This document shows, in pieces, positions 57,995 to 64,000 of a stretch of 64,000 nt of DNA (position 1 is its first letter; every line of letters starts with the position of its first letter). The notes under the pieces were generated by a model. That model made no database searches. It was not told the DNA's origin and worked only from the letters and a program-made list of their open reading frames with translations. Position numbers and translations under genes: made by a program. The DNA comes from JAENVU01 sp964544295 (GTDB taxonomy: Bacteria > Actinomycetota > Acidimicrobiia > IMCC26256 > JAENVU01), in NCBI GenBank assembly GCA_964544295.1, contig CAZJBJ010000001.1, forward strand, positions 14,511 through 78,510. The letters are read 5' to 3'.

Positions 57995-59578
57995 TTACCG
58001 ACCGATGGTTGGGTCCGGCGACGGCCCGCCGGACATCACCATCTCGGGGCCTTCCGCGCTGACGATGTCCAGTTCGTTGACCTGGAGGTTGTCGTAGGCG
58101 AGGACACCCATCTCGGGGACGTCGAGACCCTGGATCTCGTCTTCGGCCGAGGAGCGGATGCCGCCCTTCATGACCTTGTTCTGGATCGTGAAGAAGGCGT
58201 AAGCGATACCGAAGATCACGGTGCAGATCACGAGCGCGCCGACCGCCTGGGCTCCGAACTGGCGAATGCCGATCTCGAAGTCGTACAGGAACCCGGTCAC
58301 GCCCTTCCCCGACGTTGCGGCAACACCCTTCGTGGTGAGGTTCCAGCCGGCGCCGTACTTGCCGTTCGAGAAGATCCCGACGCAGAGGACGCCGAAGATC
58401 CCGCCGATACCGTGGACCGCGATGGCCCCGACCGGGTCGTCGATCCCGCGACGCTCGATGAAGAACACGGCCTCGATGATGAGGATCGCCGCGAGTCCAC
58501 CGATCAGGGCGGCCGCCCACGGATCCACGAAGGCACACGGCGCCGTGATGGCCACCAGCCCGGCGAGCATGCCGTTCACCAGCATGCCCGGGTCGGGCTT
58601 GCCCATCCGCTTCATCACGTAGAACATCGCCACCGTGGCACCGAACGCAGCTGCGATCGCAGTGTTGGCCGCGACGACGGCGAACTGCACGTCGGTGGCC
58701 GAGAAGGTCGACGCCGCGTTGAACCCGAACCAACCGAACAACAGGATGAAACACCCGAGCATCGCCATCGGGATGTTGTGACCTGCCAGGGTGCGGGGCT
58801 TGCCGTCGGCGCCGTACTTGCCGATGCGGGGTCCGAGCACGATCGCACCCGCCAACGCTGCGGCACCACCGACTGCGTGCACCACGCCGGAACCGGCGAA
58901 GTCCACGTAGCCGAGTCCGAGCTTCATGCTGTTGCCGAGCTGGCTCAGCCAGCCGCCGCCCCAGGTCCAGGCGCCGAACAACGGGTAGTAGATCGATCCG
59001 CAGAACAGGCCCCAGCCGACGAACGCCTTCCAGTTCCAGCGTTCGGCCATCGAACCCGTGGGGATCGTGGCGACGGTGTCCATGAAGGCCACCATGTAGA
59101 GGAAGAACGCGGCGACCGGGGCGATGTTCTTGACGTCGTGCAGGTTCGTCAACGCGAACCCGCCCTGCCACAGGAACGTCCAGCTGCCGCTCCCGATCAA
59201 CGAACCGCCGGTGGGACCATCCAGCCCGAAGTATCCGGGGTAGCTGAACCCCCCGAACATCAGGCCGTACCCGACGAAGAAGAAGCCGACGAAGCCCAAC
59301 CCGAAGATCGCGAAGTTGGTCGAGATCACGTGCGCCGCGTGCTTCGCCCGACAGAAGCCGGTCTCGACCAACGCGAAGCCGGCCTGCATGAAGATCACGA
59401 GGATGGCTCCGATGACCACCCACAACATGTTGAGGCTGACCGCGACGTCACTCGGGGCGGCCGACGGTGCGGTGTACACCGGTTTCGCGTCGGCACCGAA
59501 TGCCGGCCCGGCAAACGCCATCACGATCGCGGTGACCATGATGACGGCAGAGACCAACCGCTTGAGCTTGGAGCTCAC
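57995..59578 (-). CDS. amt: Ammonium transporter
   Basis: A 527-residue channel-like transporter with eleven or more membrane helices and an N-terminal signal-like helix (LVSAVIMVTAIVMAFAGPAFG). The Amt signature is DFAGSGVVHAVGGAAALAGAIVLGPR, whose His is the first of the pore twin histidines; AIAVHGIGGIFGVLCVG holds the second. GFALVETGFCRAKHAAHV is also diagnostic. The C-terminal tail (about 50 residues, EDEIQGLDVPEMGVLAYDNLQVNELD) is longer than usual and could contact a GlnK-type regulator. Start GTG 59578 is supported by GGGAGGA upstream. No glnK gene is adjacent. Confidence 0.93.
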   Translation of the reverse strand: MSSKLKRLVSAVIMVTAIVMAFAGPAFGADAKPVYTAPSAAPSDVAVSLNMLWVVIGAILVIFMQAGFALVETGFCRAKHAAHVISTNFAIFGLGFVGFFFVGYGLMFGGFSYPGYFGLDGPTGGSLIGSGSWTFLWQGGFALTNLHDVKNIAPVAAFFLYMVAFMDTVATIPTGSMAERWNWKAFVGWGLFCGSIYYPLFGAWTWGGGWLSQLGNSMKLGLGYVDFAGSGVVHAVGGAAALAGAIVLGPRIGKYGADGKPRTLAGHNIPMAMLGCFILLFGWFGFNAASTFSATDVQFAVVAANTAIAAAFGATVAMFYVMKRMGKPDPGMLVNGMLAGLVAITAPCAFVDPWAAALIGGLAAILIIEAVFFIERRGIDDPVGAIAVHGIGGIFGVLCVGIFSNGKYGAGWNLTTKGVAATSGKGVTGFLYDFEIGIRQFGAQAVGALVICTVIFGIAYAFFTIQNKVMKGGIRSSAEDEIQGLDVPEMGVLAYDNLQVNELDIVSAEGPEMVMSGGPSPDPTIGR

Positions 59579-59749
59579 CTGATTCCTCCCAAGGTAAGGT
59601 GCGATCACGCGAGCTCCGTTGCTGCGCCACCGCGATTCGAACGACGGGGTGACGCTACGGACGCCGTGTTTCCGGTCCGGTCTCTCCCGTGTGAACCGAA
59701 CGCGACCGGTACCTGACGTGAAGATGACCGACGCGACGTTGGAGCACCG

Positions 59750-60496
59750 ATGGCCCGCATCCTCATGCCGTTGCCGGACGACGGATTCGACGTCACCGAG
59801 GTCGCGGTTCCCTGGCACCTCCTGACCGACGCCGGTCACGACGTCGTCGTGGCCACCGAGGCGGGCCGCGCGCCGTCGGCCGATCCGCTGCTGCTGACCG
59901 GCGTCGTCTTCGGCAAGCTCGGGGCCGAGCCCGAACCGATCGAGTTCTACCGGGCGTTCGAGCAGAGCGAGACCCGACGCGCGCCGCGCCACTGGGCCGA
60001 CGTCGACGTCACCGAGTTCGACGGCCTGCTGTTACCGGGCGGCCACGCGCCGGCGATGCGCCAGTACCTGGGGAGTGAGGTGCTCCAGGACCAGGTCGCA
60101 CGCTTCTGGGCGCTCGACCGCCCGGTCGGGGCGATCTGTCACGGCGTCCTCGTCCTCGCGCGCGCCCGGGCCGCCGACGGCACCAGTCTCCTCGCCCACC
60201 GCCGCACGACCTGTCTCCCGAAGTACATGGAACGCAGCGCGTTCCTCGCCACGGCCTGGCGGCGCGGCCGCTACTACCGCACCTATCCGGCCTACGTCGA
60301 GGACGAAGTACGCGCCGCGCTCGCCGATCCGACGAACCAGTTCGAGCGCGGTCCGCGCGAACTGCGACGCCGCGGCACCGCGACCGATGACACCCCGGCC
60401 TTCGTCGTGGAGGACGGCCGGTACGTGAGCGCCCGCTGGCCGGGCGACGCCTATCTCTTCGCCCGGCGCTTCGCCGTAAAGTTCTCCGATGGCTGA
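59750..60496 (+). CDS. DJ-1/PfpI family protein
   Basis: A 248-residue member of the DJ-1/PfpI (class I glutamine amidotransferase-like) fold. The nucleophile elbow is PVGAICHGVLVLA (Cys at about 128), and the metal-free catalytic partner Glu may lie in the N-terminal region MPLPDDGFDVTEVAVPWHLLTDAGHDVVVATE. LLLPGGHAPAMRQYL is a family motif. Members are proteases, hydratases or deglycases. The stop overlaps the GH38 start by 8 bases, so the two are coupled, which is not explained by a known joint pathway. Confidence 0.8.
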   Translation: MARILMPLPDDGFDVTEVAVPWHLLTDAGHDVVVATEAGRAPSADPLLLTGVVFGKLGAEPEPIEFYRAFEQSETRRAPRHWADVDVTEFDGLLLPGGHAPAMRQYLGSEVLQDQVARFWALDRPVGAICHGVLVLARARAADGTSLLAHRRTTCLPKYMERSAFLATAWRRGRYYRTYPAYVEDEVRAALADPTNQFERGPRELRRRGTATDDTPAFVVEDGRYVSARWPGDAYLFARRFAVKFSDG

Positions 60497-63224
60497 ACCC
60501 ACGACCGTCGCGATCGTTCCGCACACGCACTGGGACCGCGAGTGGTACTCGCCCTTCCAGACCTTCCGCATCCGCCTGGTCAAGTTGCTCGACGAGCTCC
60601 TCCCCCTCCTCGAGCACGACCTCGCCTACGCGCGCTTCCTGCTCGACGGTCAGACCGCGGTCCTCGACGACTACCTGGAGATCCGCCCGGAGGCCGCGGC
60701 GGCGCTGACGCGCCTCGCCGCCAGCAACCGGCTCTCGATCGGGCCGTGGATGATCCTGATGGACGAGTTCATGGTCTCGGGCGAGACCATCGTGCGCGAC
60801 CTCCAGATGGGGATCCACCGCGCGACCGCGTTCGGCGGACCGATGGAGGTCGGCTACCTCCCCGACATGTTCGGCCACGTCGCCCAGATGCCCCAAATCC
60901 TGCGCGCCGCCGGCCTGGACCACGCCGTGGTCTGGCGCGGGGTCCCGTCGGCCGTCACCCAGAGCGCGTTCTGGTGGGATGCGCCCGACGGCAGCCGGGT
61001 CCGCGCCGAATACCTCTACGGGTCCTACTCCAACGGCCGTGACCTGCCCGACGACGCGAAGCAGTTGATCGGTCGGGCGCGCAGCTACGAGCACGAGATC
61101 GGCGACGCCCGCATCCCCGGGAGTGGTCTGCTGCTGATGAACGGCACGGACCACCAGATGCCCCAACCGTGGTTGGGTCGGGTCGTCGGCGAGGCCAACG
61201 CGGTGCAGGACGACTACCGCTTCGTGGTCACGTCGCTGCCCGAGTACCTGGCCGACCAACCGACCGCCGGGCTGAACACGTGGCAGGGCGAGCTCCGGTC
61301 GGGGGCACGGGCCAACGTCCTCATGGGGGTGGCGTCCAACCGGGTCGACGTACACCAGGCCTGCGCGGCCGCCGAACGCGCCATCGAGCGCCGTGCCGAA
61401 CCACTCACCACGCTCCTGCTCCCCGCCGATCACTATCCCGACCGTCTGCTCGACGCGGCCTGGAAGCTGATCGTGCTCAACAGCGCGCACGATTCGTCGT
61501 GCGCGTGCAGCGCCGACGAGGTGGTCGACGCGGTCACCGTGCGGTACGAAGAGGCGCGTCAGATCGGTGACGGGCTGATCCGCGACGCGTTGGCCACGCT
61601 CGCCCGGAGCGTCGACGTCCCCGCCGGGACCACCGTCGTCGTGAATCCGAGCCCGGACGACCGCGGCGGGCTCGTGGGCTTCCCGGTTCCCGGCGAGGGT
61701 CCGCTCCATCTGGTGGCGACCGACGACGGCACCACCGTGCCGGCCCAGGTCGTGGCGTCGCTCGGCGGACTCGGATTCTCCACCACCGTGACCCCGGACC
61801 AGACCTCGCAGCTCACCGACATGATGCGCGGCCCCGAGCTCGCCGGGACCCGAGTCGCGCGCTTCGACCTCGACCAGTCGGGCCCCGAAGTCGTGCTCAC
61901 CTGTTTCGGTGCCCGTGCCGGCGAGCCCGTCGTGGATCTCGACGAGCTCAAGGAGGAGCTGATCGCGCTGGGCGACGCGGGCCGCACGATCGCGGTGCGG
62001 GTCATGCGCGCGCCGACCCGCGACGTCATCGCACAGGTCGATGCGGTCCCCGCATTCGGTTGGCGCAGCTTCACCGCAGTCGACGGCCCCGGTCCGGAGA
62101 CGGGTCTGCGGGCCGGCGAGCATTGGATCGCCAACGAGCACCTCGAAGTCGACGTCGATCAGCACACCGGCACGTACACGGTCACCACGACCGACGGCGT
62201 CGTCGTCGCCGGGCTCGGCCGATTGGTGGAGGGCGGGGACGGCGGCGACACGTACAACTACTCGCCACCCGCGCACGATGTCGTCATCGACCGCCCCGAG
62301 GCCGTGGCGGTCACCCTCCACGAACGCGGCCCGGTTCGCTCGCAGCTGCGGGTGGCCACCTGGTACCGCTGGCCGCAGCACGCGATCGGCAACGAGCGCG
62401 CCTGTACGCATCGCAGTGACGAGCAGATCCTGACCGAGGTCGTCACGACCCTCGAACTGCGAACGGGCGAGCCGTTCGTGCGGGTGCGCACCGAGTTCGA
62501 CCATCGCTGCCGGGACCATCGGATCCGCGTGCACTTCCCCCTGCCGACTCCGGTGACGACCTCGCATGCGGAATGTGCGTTCGCGGTCGTGGAGCGCGGT
62601 CTCACCACCGAGGGCGGTCCGCACGAGACGCCGCTGCCCACCTTCGTGTCCCGTCGGTTCGTCGACGCGTCGGACGGCGCCGAGGGCCTGGCGCTGATCC
62701 ACGACGGCCTGCTCGAGTACGAGCTGGTGGACGACGGTCGCGAATTGGCGCTCACCATCCTGCGCGCGACCGGTTACCTCTCGCGCTCGGAGATCGCGTT
62801 GCGTCCGAACCCGGCGGGTCCGTTGGATCCGCTCGACGGGCCGCAACTCCAGGGGCCGCACGCGGTCGAGTACGCCGTGATGCCCCACACCGGCACCTGG
62901 GAGGACGCGACGCTGTATCGCGTCGCCGATCAGGTCCTCGTACCGCTCGAGCGGGTCCGCGCCACCGGGAGCGGCACGCAGCCGGCGACGGGGCGGCCGT
63001 TGACGGTGCGCGGCGCCGTCACCTCCGCGGTGTGTCGAGAGGCCGGCCTCATCTCGGTGCGGGTGTTCAACCCGGGTTCGAACCCGACGACCGTGGAGAT
63101 CGACCTCGACGACGGTCCGGCCCGAGGCTGGCTCGTCGACCTGCGCGGCCGACCCGAGTCGCGGGTGGAGGGTGCCTTCGAGTTGCGAGCGGGCGGGATC
63201 GCGACGGTGCGCCTCGACGGATGA
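60489..63224 (+). CDS. Glycoside hydrolase family 38 (alpha-mannosidase-like)
   Basis: A 911-residue GH38 protein that would hydrolyse alpha-mannosides. AIVPHTHWDREWYSPFQTFR (about 8-27) has the zinc-binding H-x-H-W-D. DMFGHVAQMPQILRAAG (about 133) is the region of the catalytic nucleophile Asp and second zinc ligand. SAHDSSCACSADEVVDAV (about 335) supplies a further conserved His-Asp. The remainder is beta-sandwich domains (galactose-mutarotase-like). No signal peptide is visible, so it is cytoplasmic. The ATG at 60489 overlaps the DJ-1 gene's end by 8 bases. Confidence 0.85.
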   Translation: MAEPTTVAIVPHTHWDREWYSPFQTFRIRLVKLLDELLPLLEHDLAYARFLLDGQTAVLDDYLEIRPEAAAALTRLAASNRLSIGPWMILMDEFMVSGETIVRDLQMGIHRATAFGGPMEVGYLPDMFGHVAQMPQILRAAGLDHAVVWRGVPSAVTQSAFWWDAPDGSRVRAEYLYGSYSNGRDLPDDAKQLIGRARSYEHEIGDARIPGSGLLLMNGTDHQMPQPWLGRVVGEANAVQDDYRFVVTSLPEYLADQPTAGLNTWQGELRSGARANVLMGVASNRVDVHQACAAAERAIERRAEPLTTLLLPADHYPDRLLDAAWKLIVLNSAHDSSCACSADEVVDAVTVRYEEARQIGDGLIRDALATLARSVDVPAGTTVVVNPSPDDRGGLVGFPVPGEGPLHLVATDDGTTVPAQVVASLGGLGFSTTVTPDQTSQLTDMMRGPELAGTRVARFDLDQSGPEVVLTCFGARAGEPVVDLDELKEELIALGDAGRTIAVRVMRAPTRDVIAQVDAVPAFGWRSFTAVDGPGPETGLRAGEHWIANEHLEVDVDQHTGTYTVTTTDGVVVAGLGRLVEGGDGGDTYNYSPPAHDVVIDRPEAVAVTLHERGPVRSQLRVATWYRWPQHAIGNERACTHRSDEQILTEVVTTLELRTGEPFVRVRTEFDHRCRDHRIRVHFPLPTPVTTSHAECAFAVVERGLTTEGGPHETPLPTFVSRRFVDASDGAEGLALIHDGLLEYELVDDGRELALTILRATGYLSRSEIALRPNPAGPLDPLDGPQLQGPHAVEYAVMPHTGTWEDATLYRVADQVLVPLERVRATGSGTQPATGRPLTVRGAVTSAVCREAGLISVRVFNPGSNPTTVEIDLDDGPARGWLVDLRGRPESRVEGAFELRAGGIATVRLDG

Positions 63225-63242
63225 CCGGACGCCGCCGACGTC

Positions 63243-64000
63243 CTACGAGGCGGGCACCGACCGCAACAACGTCTCGCCGGTGACCGCTCGGCTGGTCCAC
63301 CCGGGGGCCATCACGGGTACACGGACCTCGAAGTCCGCCGCGTCCCGGACCTCCCACAACAGTGCGGCGTGCTCGCCGTGCCAGCGCAGCGCGAACGAGA
63401 TGGTGCCGAAGCGCGTCGGGGCGTCGTGGACCTCCAGGTCCACTCCGGGATCGGGCGGGTCGTGCAGCAGTTCGACGCCGGTCTCGGTGTCACGCACCAG
63501 ACCGTCACGGGCCCGGAGCAATCCGCCGGCCGGACCCCCATCCTGGTCGAGCCCGGTACGACGACGGGTCTGGCGCCGCTCCCGCACCGACATCCCGTGC
63601 CACGCGTATTCGGCAGCCTCGTCGAATCCCCAATCCTCGAGTGCGGCCGCGATCGCGGGCGTGGGTTCGGTGCTCAGCAGGATCTGGCTGCGGTCGAAGT
63701 CGATCGGCTCGGACACCTCGGCCGGACCGACCACGCGCATGCCCCGGTCGAGATGGACCCGCCACCCGCGTGCGACCGCGTCGGCCGCGGGCACCTGGGC
63801 GAGATCGAGACCCGTGGGCACCACGTCACCGGTGACGATCCCGATCCGCAGCCGGTTGCGGTGGCTCAGCGGGAACAGCAGCGTGGCACGCAATTCGCCT
63901 GGCTCACACTCGCGGGACGCGAACCGTCCGGTCTCGGCGCCGCCCGCCTCCGGGGTGAGTTCGCCGTCGGTGACGTCCCAGCGCGGAGGTGCGAACGGCA
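63243..64000 (-). CDS. Partial hypothetical protein, 5' end outside the window
   Basis: The frame is open without a stop from 63243 to the right edge, so the gene starts beyond the window. The visible 252 residues begin PFAPPRWDVTDGEL and include LRATLLFPLSHRNRLRIGIVTGDVVPTG, WRVHLDRGMRVVGP, and the C-terminus APGWTSRAVTGETLLRSVPAS. It looks like a beta-rich domain. It might be the C-terminal half of a glycosidase or carbohydrate-related protein next to the convergent GH38 gene, but no catalytic motif is seen, so this is only a guess. An internal TTG at 63893 is not needed as a start. Confidence 0.55.
   Translation of the reverse strand, partial: PFAPPRWDVTDGELTPEAGGAETGRFASRECEPGELRATLLFPLSHRNRLRIGIVTGDVVPTGLDLAQVPAADAVARGWRVHLDRGMRVVGPAEVSEPIDFDRSQILLSTEPTPAIAAALEDWGFDEAAEYAWHGMSVRERRQTRRRTGLDQDGGPAGGLLRARDGLVRDTETGVELLHDPPDPGVDLEVHDAPTRFGTISFALRWHGEHAALLWEVRDAADFEVRVPVMAPGWTSRAVTGETLLRSVPAS

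Noticed and set aside
57768..58062. Alanine/arginine-rich open frames across the 104-bp duplication
   Set aside because: They exist on both strands, follow the repeat and show no protein-like features or ribosome sites.
60009..62888. Minus-strand open frame of about 960 codons opposite the GH38 gene
   Set aside because: It is antisense to clear DJ-1 and GH38 proteins and its product has no domain; it reflects codon bias.
1..64000. tRNA, rRNA, prophage or transposase genes
   Set aside because: No cloverleaf, rRNA core sequence, integrase, phage structural or transposase motif was recognised by reading; a covariance-model search could still find a missed small RNA.

Overview
The window is a very GC-rich, densely coded stretch of a high-GC Actinomycetota chromosome. 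The evidence for this is a mycothiol S-conjugate amidase (mca), F420/luciferase-type oxidoreductases, a WS/DGAT acyltransferase, a DUF222-HNH (13E12-type) gene, an actinobacterial ImuA'/ImuB/DnaE2 mutasome with GAAC-N4-GTTC LexA boxes, and frequent GTG starts. The mix (CRTAC1, DUF4331, many fatty-acid/steroid-type enzymes) suggests Acidimicrobiia (Ilumatobacter-like), but that placement is inference. A run of exactly 100 N at 39578-39677 shows a scaffolded draft or metagenome assembly. No rRNA, tRNA, CRISPR array, prophage or classical IS was found, and no gene-free stretch exceeds 300 bases.

Layout. 0-8 kb: a geranylgeranyl-reductase-like flavoprotein, a zinc alcohol dehydrogenase, a three-gene MacB/DevC-like ABC exporter, an acyl-CoA carboxyltransferase and a putative 2-oxoglutarate hydroxylase. 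8-16 kb: a Tat-exported phospholipase-C-like phosphoesterase, an LLM oxidoreductase, an alpha/beta hydrolase, a lower-GC lipoprotein gene, an EcKinase-like phosphotransferase, and a DUF4331 + TPR gene pair behind a hairpin-rich leader. 16-28 kb: a ferritin-like protein, two coupled envelope proteins, an SDR, a second LLM enzyme, an AbiEi/DUF559-type nuclease gene bracketed by 43-bp direct repeats, a RecB-like Fe-S nuclease, PAP2, WS/DGAT, quinone oxidoreductase, thiolase and a ChbG/YdjC deacetylase. 28-36 kb (minus strand): a CRTAC1 gene coupled to a pentapeptide-repeat/vanadium-haloperoxidase fusion, then SCP2, mca, an adenylate cyclase and an acyl-CoA dehydrogenase. 36-47 kb: VanW, a secreted repeat protein broken by the gap, a multicopper oxidase, a CtpE-like P-type ATPase, a PAS-GGDEF protein and an HNH protein. 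47-54 kb: the SOS mutasome. 54-64 kb: a NifU-N-like protein, RNase HII, small conserved proteins, a HAD phosphatase, a second phospholipase-C-like enzyme, an ammonium transporter, a DJ-1/PfpI protein and a GH38 mannosidase; a minus-strand gene runs off the right edge.

How genes work together. imuA', imuB and probably a GNAT gene form one SOS operon. dnaE2 lies nearby under its own LexA box; both boxes share the same 14-bp core. Carboxyltransferase, LLM, SDR, thiolase, SCP2, acyl-CoA dehydrogenase and WS/DGAT genes together give a lipid/steroid metabolism flavour, although they are scattered rather than one operon.

The most unusual non-coding content is a set of long perfect palindromes and repeats: the 43-bp repeats around the DUF559 gene, a 25-bp-arm palindrome (53776-53827) with a half copy at 1288-1320, a 22-bp-arm palindrome at 2483-2534, and tandem arrays that begin directly after the stop codons of both phospholipase-C-like genes.
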